Numbered from the stretch's first letter, positions 31,701-45,499 are shown. The stretch is 64,000 nt of DNA from Paraspadella gotoi (GCA_051294375.1 CM119270.1:9112153-9176152), one strand, 5' to 3'. The notes: a model not told the origin generated them from the sequence alone. A program made the numbers and translations.

Positions 31701-34400
31701 TAGATGGATTGCGACCACTTGGCATTGCAAAATGTCAAATTGTATAAGGAATCCCCACAACGATGCACCAACAATGTAAGGAAGAACATATTGCTATCAC
31801 TACACTTCTTAACAAACACAAAGTGAATGCCTCCAATGTCATTACGACCAATATATTCATATACTACCCAGGCAGTCCGCATCAACCCCCACACCTTCAA
31901 CATGCTAACCTCAGTCTGCACCACCCAGACAAATCCACAAACATAGCTATCCCACAGGTGTCTTCTCATTCCCTCTCGGCCAATAGTGAATATATATAGT
32001 GTTAGACGTGTCTTCAAAGAAGCCCCATAAAAGTCGCCATATTTGGTTCGACTGCCGACAGTAGTTGGTGCAAACAGTCCACGTCTAAATGCTCTCCTTA
32101 GATCTGGAAGTTGAATGTGACCCTAAATTTTGCTTTAACATCTCTCAGCCGAATCTATGACTAAATGAAGATGTGGTATTCGCGCGTATCAAAACTAGTG
32201 CGAAATGAATTGTACTATAAAGGTCAATTAGACGTAAGGTAAAAGATCTCGAATATAAAACCACGAGACGTCACCCAGCTAAGATTAGGATGAAGCAAAT
32301 AATAGAGTAAGAAGAGCGGTAAAGAACAGCCCTCAAAGTTATAGCAACCGTCCAATATCAATTATATGATCCTGAGCTTACATGCGCGCGCGGCCGGCAG
32401 GGCGCGGCATGTCCGCTCTGGTCGTGGGGTCTGCTGTCTCCGGTTCGGGCGCCGGCCGCTCTCTGCTTTCTCTGTCGTGCGGGGCTTCGACAGACCAGGC
32501 GACGAAGCAACGGTGCGTGTCGGCTGCCCTCTGTCCGTTTGCGGCGCGTTCGGTCCTGCGGCCGTGGTGCTCGAGGGTGGTGTGCTGGTAACAACAGGAA
32601 GACAGGATCGCCGTCGCGTTGCTCTGCGGTCCTGCTGGTAAGACACAGACACGAAGCGCGCCCGCCGGCCGCGCGCGCCCGCCACCCCGCACGAAGACGC
32701 TGGCCCGACCCGCGGCCGCGCGCGGGGCGGGCTCGGCCTGGCGGTTGTGGCTCGGCTACGGGTGCTTGGTGTCGGGGCTGGTGCGGGGGCGGTCTGCTGC
32801 AGGGCGGGCGGGCGCGGGCGCGCCGGGGGCGCTCCGTGGGGCGTCGTCTGGGTCTGGCTGCTGGCTGACACTTATCCCCTATCCAACTCAAAAAGAGGAT
32901 AATGACCCACTGCAGTGTAATAGAAGACCATCATAACCTAAGGGTAGTGAAGTAGGGTGGTGGAGATTGGAAGGTGCCCTCCCGAGTTTTTGATCTCATG
33001 TATTTGGTAGGACCTTGCTGTGCAACTGCTCCATGAAGAGATGTGCTGGTCTCTTGGCATCTTCTAGTGTCATTTTTAGGTTACTTATTATGGTGGCTTA
33101 GTGGCCTCTTTGTATGTGAGTCCTGAACCAGAATGGTCTGGCGAACAAAAAAATTTCTTTTATATTCTTAGGTATTCGCTGTCTATAACCATATGATAAA
33201 CAAGTCATTATTGCTAATAAATTAGTATGGTAGCTATCTGTGTATTAACACTGAGCTTCTTGTGTTATATAATGAAAAATCTCACCTATTGTACATGGAA
33301 CACAGCTTTGGCGGCGCGTCTGGGGTCTATGATCCTCTCTTATCACATTTACCCGACGCCAGTGATGGTTCCTTCACCTAAGGTAAAGAAGTGACCGAAA
33401 GGCGGGGGAGGATGGACGTTCTCTCGAAAGAAAACATTGTTGTCAGAGTCAACACAGCCTTCATATCTCTATTCACTTCTTTGTGTGTTCCCTAGCATCT
33501 TCCTTTATGCTATACTTCACCGCGCAACAAGGTATTGCAGCCAGAAAGACATATGTAAAAGACAGATGTTGGTTGACGGATGATCACTACTCCACTGAGG
33601 AGAAACACAAGCCTTTAACAGAAGAAACCATCCGGACAATAAGAGACGTCATGCCATAGCTTGCTCTCTTGTGTCCGGAGTCCAAGGTGGAAAGAACACA
33701 ATCCCACTCTCTACACTAAAATATATTCGACAACTTCATAATCCTTCTCGCCTTCCGACTGCTATCGTAGTCGTGCTATGGTGCCCTCGCAGCGCTGTAG
33801 CAACGAATATGTGAATAATCTTTGTGCTGTGACTCCATCGTTGCTTAAATGCCATGTTGTTACTCCTTGAATTCCCGAGTCTGCCATAAATATAATACGT
33901 ACCGCCGAACCATTCCCCTTTGACCGACTGCAACGAGAGCCTCATCCCTCCTAGCGTGAATATTTTATTTGTAGGTTTTCTCAAACGTCTATGTATAGTC
34001 CAGCTAACGAGTACTCTGTGTGTAGTGACTTGTGTTTCTATCTGGGAGGTGAAGCATGCTACCTGCATGGCCTCTCGCGCAGAGAGTGATTAGGGAAAGG
34101 TAGCGAGCTAGCAGGCAGTACGAAGGCAGAACTCATTTTTCGAATTAAACAGTCTCTCTGTCGGGAAAATACCTATTTCATTGATGCCTGCCACAGACAA
34201 TATCGTGTACCCGGCGGCGGCGCGCCCCCCCCCCACACACAAAAGAACACCCGGAGACGAAGGAGGGGAAAAAAAAAAAGGAAAAGAGAACACAAGAGGA
34301 AAATGAGGGAAAAAGAAAGAAGGACCGGTGCGGATTATGGTATACCCACAAATAAGAGAGGTCCAGCGGAAAATACTGTGTTTCACACAGTGAGTATGAT
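28794..34400 (+). other. Retrotransposon internal region without readable genes
   Basis: Mixed-composition DNA with stops in all frames. This is where gag and reverse transcriptase should lie, but I find neither zinc knuckles nor a YxDD-type site. It contains the GC island at 32,383-32,868. Confidence 0.6.
32383..32868. other. Sharply bounded GC-rich island
   Basis: About 0.5 kb, far richer in GC than its flanks, with GCGCGC and CCGGC runs. Several overlapping frames of roughly 70-180 codons are open on both strands, as expected from GC-rich sequence alone. None resembles a family I know. Confidence 0.7.
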
Positions 34401-34440
34401 GCAAAGATATCTTGTTCCTGGCGTAATGTTTCTCGCACCT

Positions 34441-36010
34441 CTGTGGTCCCCGAGTTTCTACTCGATTCGCCTTCACTCTGGCCTACTGAAGAAGAAAAGG
34501 ATCTGTTGTCATTTGCAACTAGTGATTTTCCAAGTGCCCATACTATCGAGGCGGCTGCTTTCGTCAGCATGTCTCAGATGTTCTTTGAGAATTGGGCCCT
34601 CAAATGTCTCCACATGGAGAAAGGTTGAACAGGGCGTTTTTGCTATCTGCTTCTTTTTTTTGCAGAAACGCTTCAGAGGAAGCGCAAGCCTCGGTCCTTT
34701 GACACTTGAAGAGTGAAGATGGACAGTGAGAAGCTCGTTGCTTCAACTGCTCCAGGAGCAACATTTTGGTAAAAGAAGATTGCTATCCTTTCAGCCAGCA
34801 TCGCCTTCAGTTTCTCAGCGGCTCGGAAGTCAAAAGTCTTTCCCTTACGCCGCCTAGACCATTTCATTGGAAGTGATGGTCTCCTGAGAGTTGGTGGCCG
34901 ACTTCAGCGCCTTGTTGGAGAAGAGTATGATTCGAAGCATCCAATCATTTTGCCTGCCTCTTCTCGTATCACCAAGATGATCATCCCATTGGCGCCACTG
35001 CAGAGATGCGCATACCGGCCTGAACCAGATTCTGGCAAAGTTGCGGCGCAAGTTTTGGATCATCAAAGGGGTCGTGCTACTGTTCAGCGATCGTATTCGA
35101 CGCTGCAGACCGCTTGTAAGCGGGCTCATGGGAAAACTTTGCCAGCAGAAAGATGGCTCCTTTACCTAGTCTAACGTATTGGCGGTTGGTTACCTTTTGA
35201 GGTGACTGGAGTGGATTTGTTTGGTCCCTTCTAATGTGAAGTCAGGACGTCATACTCCAAAAGCGTTGGGTGCACTTTTTACTTGTCTCAAGATGCGCGC
35301 TATCCATTTGGAACCTCTGAGGGATAATATCAACTCCTGAGTTTTTGAATGCTTTTTGAACGTTTTCGTGCGCGACGCTGCCCGGTGTCAAGGTTCTTTG
35401 GAGGCGACAATGGCACCAACTTTCGTGGTGCAATCCAAAGAGTTGGATGATGCTCTACACAGCGTGGAACCAAGAGGCCGAAGAAACAGTTCAAGCATCA
35501 ATCGTATCGAAAGCTGGCTCTTCAATGCCTGCTGAGGCGCCCCATTGGGGGAGGCGCCTGGGAATCTCTCGTCAGATTACGAAGAAAGCGTTATTATCCT
35601 TATTCAGGGAAAAGACGTCTCGGACGTCGTATTGGTACCCTACATCTGCTCAGTGGAGAACATTGTGAATGATCGTCCTATTTACGAGGAATCCTGAGAG
35701 CGCGAAGGATCCGCCCGCCGCTTTCCCCGTCCATGTTGCTGTATGCCCGGTCTTCCTGCCCTTGGTGCGCACCTGACATGGTCCTCCAATGTCAATGGAC
35801 AGTGCGCCCCGCAACTTGCATGGCGAGCAGCTACGTACCGACATTGCTGATGAGTTTTGGAAAGCGGTGGCGTTATGAGTACATTGCCGAGCTGCAACAG
35901 CGCCAGAGTTGGACAAAGTCACACCGCAATCTCAAGAAGGGCCGACATCGTTATCAATCGCGAATGAACAAGCTACCTCGGTCCCTATTGGAGTCTTTGC
36001 CATTATAGAG
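34441..36010 (+). pseudogene. BEL/Pao pol remnant (integrase region)
   Basis: In order: a linker motif PEFLLDSPSLWPTEEE (34,446-34,494); DGLLRVGGRLQRL with HPIILPASSRIT (34,873-34,974), the zinc-binding-domain start of BEL/Pao integrases; GVDLFGPF (35,209-35,232), first catalytic Asp; GDNGTNF (35,403-35,423), second catalytic Asp; and KRWRYEYIAELQQRQ (35,862-35,906), the C-terminal domain. The pieces sit in different frames separated by stops and shifts, so no functional protein is made. Function in intact relatives: DNA integration of the retrotransposon. Confidence 0.8.
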
Positions 36011-36365
36011 AGCCGCTCGGGGATGGCACTATGTTGCGCCGTGTCCGAGTCCGTACGGCAAATAGGAAACTGTCCTTGACCGAGATTGCTCCAAGCTTGT
36101 CCTCCTCGAATGCCATGAAGAAGACGGAGAAGAAACTTGATATTTCCGATTCTAATCAACGTTTAGATTTTTATCTGTGTACGAGTGTACAATTTTTAAT
36201 CGTAGATGCTTTTACCATTTTTTATCATAGATGCTTTTACCATTTTTTATTGTAGAATGGTTTTATTCAATTTTTAGTATGATTGTAGTTCCCTATCGTT
36301 TTTAGCTAACCTAATCATTTTATTGTTCGCTTTTATTTATCAGGGAAACCCTAATGGCGGGGGTA

Positions 36366-37132
36366 TGGAGAAAAGCGATGGCCTTTTTTATTCGCGATAA
36401 TTGTTTAGTTTTGTTTTAGATCGATAGAAATCATTTGTCTTTCGTTGAATATCTGAATTTACTCTTCCCGCGCAATCAGCTGTTATTAGAGCTAACGAAC
36501 GAGCGTGTTTTCAGTTTTTATCTTTCACAAGTCTTTTACTCTCAATTCAAACACGTGTGTAAAAATGAAAAGGAAAATACTTTAAATAATGTTTTGTACT
36601 AAACTTTACTGCCAATGTTTTATTCTCTATTCTGGAACCCAAATTGAAGGTTAGTTACATTGGATTTATATTGAATTGTACTTAGGTTATATATGTTACT
36701 TAATAAGTTTAAGGTTTAAAGTTATTTAATACTAATTTAGCAATTGTCTATTTATATGTAAGTTTAACTCACACTCACACTCACACATTCTCTTGCCTCT
36801 CCTTGAACACCACCCTCCTTCTTGTTTATTTGTCTACTTACCATGAATATTTGTACCTGAAGATGGAATTGTATTATCTCAAATGTGGTTCTATTTCTGC
36901 TATTTTACATGGTTCTAAGAAATAAGGTTATAGTTAAGGTGTTTTACATGTTAGAACTGTTTTGTTTCCAAAAATACTTAATTTGAGAGCAGTTGAACAC
37001 GGGATTTGAATTCAATAAATTTAATTAGGGCAACAAATTAGGGCACTCTAGAAGAATAAGAGGATGAAACTTAGTTTTGTTTTATTTGCGATAACTCGGA
37101 TTATCTAGGTCGCGCGTTAAGAAGCGCATTCA
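36366..37132 (+). repeat. 3' LTR of the BEL/Pao element
   Basis: Starts TGGAGAAAAGCGATGG just after GGCGGGGGTA, which may be the polypurine tract. Ends GCGCGTTAAGAAGCGCATTCA. It pairs with 27,985-28,793. Confidence 0.85.
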
Positions 37133-37260
37133 CTCTCCCTCCCTTTCTTTGCAACTTTGCCTTACTTTTTTCACGAATAGAAATCGGCCAAAACGAAAAC
37201 GTTTTTTAACTATTGTATTAGAAAACGTGAGAAAAAAATACTCATTCTTATTTCTTAGTT

Positions 37261-37263
<3 letters not shown>

Positions 37264-37318
<55 letters not shown>

Positions 37319-37456
37319 CTTTACCCCATTAAGATACTAAAAAAAATTTGTTTGACTCAGTTGAGTAATAGTTATGAAATTGGTTAGACAAACAAGTGTA
37401 GCTTTTGAAGGACCCGAAAATGGTGCCTAAAGCCGCCATCCGTATGTTTAATTTCT

Positions 37457-37520
<64 letters not shown>

Positions 37521-37580
37521 CTCCTTCTATNNNNNNNNNNNNNNNNNNNNNNNNNCTCTCCCTCTCTCGCTCTCTCTTTG
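37264..37580 (+). repeat. (CT)n tracts flanking a 25-N gap
   Basis: CT at 37,264-37,315 and 37,461-37,575, the second broken by N at 37,531-37,555. Confidence 0.9.
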
Positions 37581-37840
37581 CGGCCACTTTCAACCTCATT
37601 TAACCTCAGGGAAAGACAGGAATTTTTAATTTTTTCGTTTCTTGGTTTTTAATGTCATGCATTTTCGGATTATAGTTTGTCTTTTTAACGACAAGATGCC
37701 TAGAGTAATTTTGTATTGCAATGTTGACTGTCATTGCGTTTCGCTTCCGTTTTGAAACGCAGAGATAACTTATTTCTACTAGTGTTTTCATTATGATATT
37801 AACTCGACTGCAACATAATTCTCGGAAGCCATATCTCCAC

Positions 37841-38070
<230 letters not shown>

Positions 38071-38325
38071 ACTTTCACGCTCCCTGATTTTTAGCATCGG
38101 CATAAAATTCTGCTTGTCTTCTGAGTCGATATTTACTTATCCCTCCCTTGCAAATTCTATTTTCCATTTGTTTACTACAAATCTTCAAGGACGAAAAACA
38201 AGTGACTGAAAGCTTGCGGAGTGGAACAATGGAAAAGATTACGATGTAAGATAAAAACAAATATAAGAACAATACAATAAAAAATATAGAAACAGAAGTA
38301 CAAAAAAGAGAACGAAAAAAGAAGG

Positions 38326-38327
38326 AC

Positions 38328-38404
<77 letters not shown>
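38326..38404 (+). repeat. (GAAA)n to (GA)n microsatellite
   Basis: GAAA units pass into pure GA. Flanking 38,410-39,370 shows no recognisable gene. Confidence 0.9.
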
Positions 38405-38407
<3 letters not shown>

Positions 38408-39399
38408 AAGCAAAACGTCAAGGCGATAAAGTTTAATCGAGTTTTCTTCAACCTTTAGTCCATACGGTCTACACTGTGCGACTGTTAAAAGCTCCAAAAT
38501 CAATATAAAAGATTGTTACTGAAGCTCCAAGAAGATGTCCTATCGGAGAGGCTTTTGCTAAGAGGGTGTGTTGTCTTCTTGTGCGAGACTGGTGACCTCA
38601 AAGCGCCGATAACAAGAAGACGTAATCACTGACTATGTACATTGTACAAAGGCAAATTCGAATTGGATTGTCGAAATACCTTAAAATATTTTTAAAAAAG
38701 GATGAGATAAAATAAAATTCAATTATTAAATCAGGCCTTGTCTTCGATTGATTTCACGTCGCAAAACGCAAACAGTAGAATACTAGAATAACTTCGACAC
38801 GTCACCAAAAGCGATGTCGCCAGCCGGAAATGGAAAAGAAATTCCTCTTTTAATTTTTGATGCCACGAAATAGATTTTTTGAAAGGGGCCATCGATCGTG
38901 GCTCACAGTTCTTTGTCTGTAGCGAGCAGCGCAACTGTGTTCATCTCGCTATTTTTGCAATTTTGTACAGTCCATGTGAATGAAAATAGCTGTCGGCTAC
39001 TTATTAAAAACTTTCAAGTACCCATCTGCTATCAGTTAGTCAAATTTACCAAGCGGAAAGAATTATTTGTGAGATACATATAATGTATGAAAGTTGCAAA
39101 ATATATATAAATATAACTATAATATTTATTGTTTTGGCCGAGTTGTCTTTCGGTGGAATCAGATATTTAAAGATCAAGAACACGGCATTTAAGAAACGAT
39201 CAAATGTAGACCACAGCATCACTGTCCATCATCACAATCTGACGTAAAACATCACCATCACAACAAACTAAACCTCCTGTCGATGCGACTTAACGGAAGA
39301 ATCGATCGTCTCTTGATGCTTCAAATGGTGCAAACTTTTGCTGTTGCTAAATGCCGAGCAATGTTGTAAATTGTAAAGCGAAGAGCGGAGATAAAGAAA

Positions 39400-39745
39400 G
39401 ACGGAGCGTGAGAAAGAGAAGAAAAAAGGGATAGAACGAGACAGAGCGTGAGAGAGAGAAGAAAAAGGGAAAGAACAAGACAGAGCGAGTGAGAGAAAAG
39501 AAAAAAGGGATAGAACGAGACAGAGCAAGAGAGAGAGAAGAAAAAAGGGATAGAATGAGAGAGAGCGAGAAAGAGAGAAGAAAAAAGGGATAGAACGAGA
39601 CAGAGCGAGAGAGAGAGAAGAAAAAAGGGATAGAACGAGAGAGAGCGAGAGAGAGAGAAGAAAAAAGGGATAGAACGAGACAGAGCAAGAGAGAGAGAAG
39701 AAAAAAGGGATAGAACGAGACAGAGCGAGAGAGAGAGAGCGAGAG
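39400..39745 (+). repeat. 40-bp purine minisatellite, about 8-9 copies
   Basis: Unit GAAAAAAGGGATAGAACGAG + ACAGAGCGAGAGAGAGAGAA, with few substitutions. It is purine-pure on one strand except for regular C and T positions. Confidence 0.9.
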
Positions 39746-40339
39746 AATTGAGCCGAAGATTGATTCGGGTCCTAAGAGGACTTTAAATGCCGAGGGAGCG
39801 CGCGGAGAAATGGCGGCTGATGGAGATTAGTAAAGAAATAAGAAAAATCGGCGGGAGAGCGGGCTTTACAATTCTTTTTTTTTTTTAATGAAAATTGTAA
39901 GTTTACTTGATTAACTTTACTATATAATTCTAGATTCCAAAAAATTTAAAATAAGTTGTTTGTATTGAAATTTTTGATCCATAGATAGGTTTTTTTGATT
40001 TATTAAACAAGAATTAAGTAATTGCAGTAAATAAGAAAGAGAAAGAAAAAAAAGATAAAAGAAAAAAGAAAATGAAAAGATAAAAAGATAAAAAGAGAGG
40101 AAGTCGTAAAAAAGACTGAAGTCGAAAACGAGGAAAAAAAAGAAAGTGAAAAAGAATAAAGAAAAAGGCAGAGAGAAGGGAAAACGACAACAACAGTGAA
40201 AGGAAATTGCTTACTGATTTCGAGAAGATTATAAACAGAAAAAAAAAATAGGAAAAATGGAATCGAGAAGAAGACGAAAACTCTAGAGACGCGAAAAATA
40301 AGAAAAGAGGAAAAAATAAACAAAAGAGCAACGCTACAA

Positions 40340-41000
40340 CAACAACTACAAATACAAACATGAGGTCGCCCAAAAAGACGTCAGCAGCCGCGAGGACGAC
40401 GCTGACAAACACGAAGACCCAAAAGACGAAGATGACAATCACAACGATGATTGATGACAACCCCGAAGACATTATAAACGACAATGACAAAGAAAACAAG
40501 GACAAAGAGAGAAGAGAGAAGAGAGAAGAGAGAAGAGAGAAGCAGCTCCTTCATGGCTTTTCCGAGATTAAAGTATGAGACTTCGGCGCAGCGATTCGGC
40601 GGGAAGAATGTTAACATTTCGGGTCATATACATTGGGCTAAACACATTAGGTCATAGATATTAGGCCTTTCATCTTGGCCTCTCGCGTTTTGACATTGTT
40701 CCCTCGCCTCTCATTCACATTTTGAATCGACTTCGTTATGATATTTTAAGGCCTTAAATCGTTATAGGCGATGATGAAGAGGACGACGATGACGACGACG
40801 AACGCCGGCAACGACGTTTCACAAAATTTAGATTTTCAATTAATGACTTGAACGATTAAGGTACGAGGACGAAGACGACGACGACTACGTCGGCAGCGAG
40901 CAAAACGATGACAGAGGAGAGGCTACTGACAAAGAATTACAAACGAACGAACGAACAAACGAACGACAAAGTTGAACGTTTAATCGAGCGACAAAGGATA
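40340..41000. other. Low-complexity triplet-rich DNA, coding doubtful
   Basis: GAC/ACG-rich stretches give an acidic frame (YEDEDDDDYVGSEQNDD, about 40,862-40,912) and a Thr/Lys-rich one (about 40,360-40,578). Neither has clear splice partners or a family resemblance. Confidence 0.25.
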
Positions 41001-41144
41001 CAGAAACGAACGTTAATTTATTCAGTCTCGACAGAATTTAAAAAACCCTTTCGCGCCAAAGTTGATAACCGAAACCGTTTAACGTGAATGATCTCGATAT
41101 TCTCGCTTTAATTAATCCTGATTTCATCTTCGTCGTCACAATTT

Positions 41145-41242
41145 TTAGTCGGAACTGCTGATAAGCAGATCCCGACTCTATAATTCACTCTGTCGGTCCG
41201 TACTATTGTTGTAATTTTTCTTACCAAATGTTAACCTCTGCT

Positions 41243-41280
<38 letters not shown>

Positions 41281-41327
41281 CTCTCTCTCTCTCTCCCTCA
41301 CAAAAAATTAATTTCTTTTCACTCACA

Positions 41328-41384
<57 letters not shown>

Positions 41385-41945
41385 AAAGTCAATGAAAAAA
41401 CATGAAAAATGTGAATTGTCAAAGCATTGATAAAGGCTTGAATTAAAGCCGAAACTTGTCTGTACCATAAAAAAAACCGTTGATGTATCAAGACTTTGTC
41501 TTTAATTTCAGATAAATTATGCAAAAAAATGATGTTCGTCCGTCCGCCCGTCCGCCCGTCCCTCCGTTTTGATGGAATCGTTTGAGTGGAAATGAGTTTA
41601 AATGGAAAAAAAACAAAAAACCTGTTTTCACTAATTGATTATGCTTAATTTTTTTTATAGTAAATGTAAATGCAAGATGTATTAATTAATCAAATAATTA
41701 ATCAGGTTAATTAATCAATAGTAAATTAATTAATCAATAATTAATTAATCAGTCAATCAATCAGGTCAATTATTATCGGCATTATTCTCATCGTCGTCAT
41801 TGCTAAAAACAAACATTTCGGATCAAATTAATTAATTAATTGCCTAATTAATTAATTAATTAACTTGAATAATTTAATTATTAATTAATTAATTAATTAC
41901 CGATAATAATCGTGGGCAGATCCGACATTGTTTGCTCAAACTTGT
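41145..41945 (+). repeat. Dispersed repeat, copy 2 (first copy 3,350-4,180)
   Basis: TTTTTAGTCGGA, GCAGATCCCGACTCTATAAT, then GGAAATGAGTTT, and finally GGCAGATCCGACATTGTTTG. It differs by an internal insertion of (CT)n plus the GATGAAGGC hairpin-tail repeat (41,240-41,520) and a (GTCC)n run at 41,535-41,569. Confidence 0.75.
41425..41520 (+). repeat. Hairpin-tail repeat (GATAAAGGCTTGAATTAAAGCC)
   Basis: It shares AAGGCTTGAA, AAGCCGAAACTTGTCTG, CGTTGATGTATCAAGACTTTG and TCTTTAATTTC with copies at 11,280-11,360, 49,832-49,925 and 53,279-53,375. GGCTT...AAGCC forms a short stem. Such conserved 3' hairpins occur on retroelement tails, but I cannot name the family. Confidence 0.65.
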
Positions 41946-42539
41946 TTTTTTGTTGGAAGGGTTTGGGTTGATAAATTATGAATTTATTTAATAAGTTGAT
42001 TATCATCGACATCGAAATTTGCTAGTGAAATTCTATTTAACGGCGATATGGTCACAGAGTGTGCATCTCGAGAAACGAGTACAGAGACCCAGATGTCGAT
42101 CGCTATCGCTCCCTTTTTCCTTTTTCCTTTTCTCTCCAACCATAAACCGCTGGGTCCTAAAATCATAGTTTTGATTATATTTTATATATGAAAATGTTTT
42201 CTTGACTTCGTCCACGTCGATTACGTTTATCACGCTGGCAATAGAAAAATAGCGAGAGAGAGAGAGAGCGAGCGAGCTTGAGAGTTAGAGGGACAAGTAA
42301 ACAAATTGGAAAGCAAAATGAGTTGTTTCCGTAGAATCGTCGGTTTTGCTGTTTGTTTTCTTATTCCTCTCGAATCTAGATTTAACGGGTTGAGATTTAG
42401 TACTCGTGGGGATTTGGTCGTCTCAAAATTAATCCGGTTTGATTTAAAAAAAAATAACTCAGTAGTTGAGTATCACCCAAGAACATCGATGGCGACGACG
42501 TTGCGCCTGTGGGGGTGATTTAATTAAAACTAATTTTTT

Positions 42540-44270
42540 TATTAAAAAACTAGTTAACATAGTAGTTTAATTAAAACTTCACAAAACTTTAAACATACTA
42601 AAAATATAGCCAAGATGGAAGCAAAAGAAAAGAGCAATAAAACGGAGAGGCAATTGGAAAAAGAATAATAAAAAACAAGCGGAAAGAAAGATAGAAAATG
42701 TGGCAGGTGGATTCTGGAAGTGAAGGCGGAAACGCAATAATATTTTAAAATCCCCACTGACGAAAAGAGGAGATTAATTTCTAATATTCTTTAAGGCGAG
42801 AAAAATATAAGCGGGCCGCAGCTGAGCGAGCGCTTTGGCATGAGCGTCTGGCTAATACGTCTTACTGAGATCTTTTTTCCCTATTTTTGCTTATCGATAG
42901 GGCTAGTTAGCGTCATGGCGTCTGAACGTTTCTCGATCAATACGTTACGCTTTTAAAAATTTACAAGGTTCGGAATAAAAACTTATAAAAAATTTATTAT
43001 CTTTACAAATAAACGCATATCTCCTAAACCCTTTGAAGGATACCAATAATATAAAATTTATATCAAATATAAACCAATTGTATTATTCTCGAGGTTCACC
43101 GCATTCCGAGCTTTTACGGCCTCTCCATGAGGGGGAAAAGTGCATACATATTTGTAAAAATGTTTTTACAAAGTTTCGTTCAAAACTTAACAATGTTTTT
43201 TTTTGAAAGCTTCTATACTTGGGTTTCAGGACCTGGGGGTCTTAAGTTTATATCAATTGGCTTGAGCATCTGTTTTATTTACCATATTAGAATTATAATG
43301 ACCCATCTTTATATCATCTCTTGTTATTAGCCCAAGCTCTACAACATAATAATCCTGTCGCAATAACAAGTTAACAAGTTAACCGCAGCTGTGACAGAAA
43401 ATAGTTCATTATCATAATAATATGTTATTACCTCAAAATGTTAATTTTTATAGAAGCAGTTTTTCCCATAGAGCTAAGCTTTCTTTGCATAGCCATTGCA
43501 TCATAATGCTGCTAGGGGACATATACATATTGTTTGATAAGCAATTAAGCATATTGCCTAATTTTTCTAAAATATCCTCTTTCCTATTTTCATCAGGTCT
43601 GACAACCCCTTTTTGGTAAATTTCGAGATTGTCCTTTAAATCCCACATGAGTAAATATTATCACTCCTCATTGTGGCCACTTCATTCGTCTTTTCATGGC
43701 GCATCTTCACCTGACACAGAAAAATTCTTAATGGAGACTCAAAATCAATGTCAAATCTATTTTTGATTGATTTGGGCGCAAAGGGATACTGACAACTTAT
43801 CTTTTCTGGCTCACTGTTAATTTATTTTGTAATATAAGTTAATAATATTTGGGTAATAAACACTTAGCTTTCATTTTAACTCTTTTATGAAAATTTTTAT
43901 AAAAGATTTAAAAATCTCTTGTCTTTTAAATAGAATTATAAGTTTTGATCCCGGACCCTGAATGATAAAAAAAACAAACAGAAATGAATTCCTTAAAAAT
44001 TATTAATGAATTAACCAGCAGCTGTTTCCTCGAAGAAACGCTTCGTGACCTTTTCGCTCAGGTTTCTTTGTAAGCTCAAGTGTCAAGACCCTAGTTATTT
44101 TTATGAAGATATTTCACCGTATATATTCCTCATTGAAGTATCATGTTGTCACCCAATTCGTCTTTGTGACCGAAATGGATTTCCCGACATTATAATTTTC
44201 TGCGTCGCCGTCGTCGTCGTCGTCGTCGTTCCGTCGTCGTTGTTCTTGACTTCGCGATCATCTCTCACGG
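42540..44270. other. AT-rich DNA, nothing recognised
   Basis: No plausible exon, repeat family or RNA gene seen. A (GTC)n run lies at about 44,206-44,240. Confidence 0.5.
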
Positions 44271-44421
44271 ACTAAAAAACCTTTCGACTCGAAAAAAGGA
44301 AAGAAAGGCGTAGTCGGACTTTTGAGACCAAAAAACCCTTCGGGGGCCAAAAGGCCCGGACCTTTCGATTCAGCCGAAAGGATTCGGATCCCGAGGCGGC
44401 CCCGCTGCCCCGGCTGCCCCC

Positions 44422-44425
<4 letters not shown>

Positions 44426-44504
<79 letters not shown>

Positions 44505-44513
44505 CTCTCTCTC
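44426..44513 (+). repeat. (CT)n microsatellite
   Basis: CT tract with CCCTCT and TTCTC interruptions. Confidence 0.9.
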
Positions 44514-44896
44514 GACGAGGGCGAAAAATCGTTCCTTTCAGCTCCGCGTTAATCGCCCGCCATTTGGTGAAAAACGATCCAATTTTGGGTTGGCATTCTG
44601 ATTCCCTTTTTGCTGAGGTCCTTCTTTTTGATCCGCCGGAGGGTTCATTCGGACACATTCGCGAAGAATGTCGGACGTCGTCGTTGCAAAACCTTTTTTT
44701 TTTCGGCGGGGGGGGTGTGAAGGGGGGAGGAATTTTCTTCTCAATTCCGAATCCAGAATCTGGATTTATCTCTGTCTCTGGCTTCCTCCATTCTTTTCTC
44801 AGAGAAAATCTCGCCGAAGAGAGATTTTCCATAATGTCCGCCATTTTTATTTCAGATAATAAAAGCGAATAAACGAAGATGTTTCAGTTTCTTTAC

Positions 44897-45030
<134 letters not shown>

Positions 45031-45499
45031 CAAATTCCTCAACAAACAGAAAGCATTGCTGTACTCGACGCCATTGGCCGAAATAAGCATTCAGAAACCC
45101 TTAAAAAAAGAGCCAAAAACCGAATTTTCAACATCGTCAAACACACAGAAGTTTTCGGGGATTACGTCGCCAAATAAGGGAAAGAGACCCACATCATCAT
45201 CCATCAATCCTGGACAAAATCCTAGACGATGACAATGTTCCAGTTACTAAATGTTATTTTAATATGAATCATTTTTACGTAGCTTGTAGTAGATAAGGCG
45301 ACAATTCCTTTTTTGTAATTGAGTACTAACTTATGATTAGTATCGACCTTTTAGCAGATTGGTAGACTGTTACTGTAAAGAGTTTCACTCTAAATGACCG
45401 GTCTTATAATTTGACCGAGAGAGAAAGATAGGCGAGGCATAATATTTCTACAGTTACCATAGAGGTCCTTCTTGCAGAAGGTACCTAGGTCCATGTACA

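Larger units (their letters stand above)
27985..37132 (+). mobile_element. Decayed BEL/Pao LTR retrotransposon
   Basis: Two direct LTRs of about 0.8 kb bound 7.6 kb of internal DNA. The 3' internal part has BEL/Pao integrase-region motifs on the plus strand in broken frames. Both flanks have CTCTCC, compatible with a target duplication, though the surroundings are CT-rich so this is weak. No intact gag, protease or reverse transcriptase frame is readable. Confidence 0.8.

Noticed and set aside
32358-32936. Frames of up to 177 codons in the GC island as a bacterial-type or captured gene
   Set aside because: Several overlapping frames on both strands are open, as GC-rich sequence predicts, and none shows a recognisable motif.
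41535-41569. A (GTCC)n run as a structured RNA
   Set aside because: It is a simple repeat inside the dispersed element and no stable fold is apparent.
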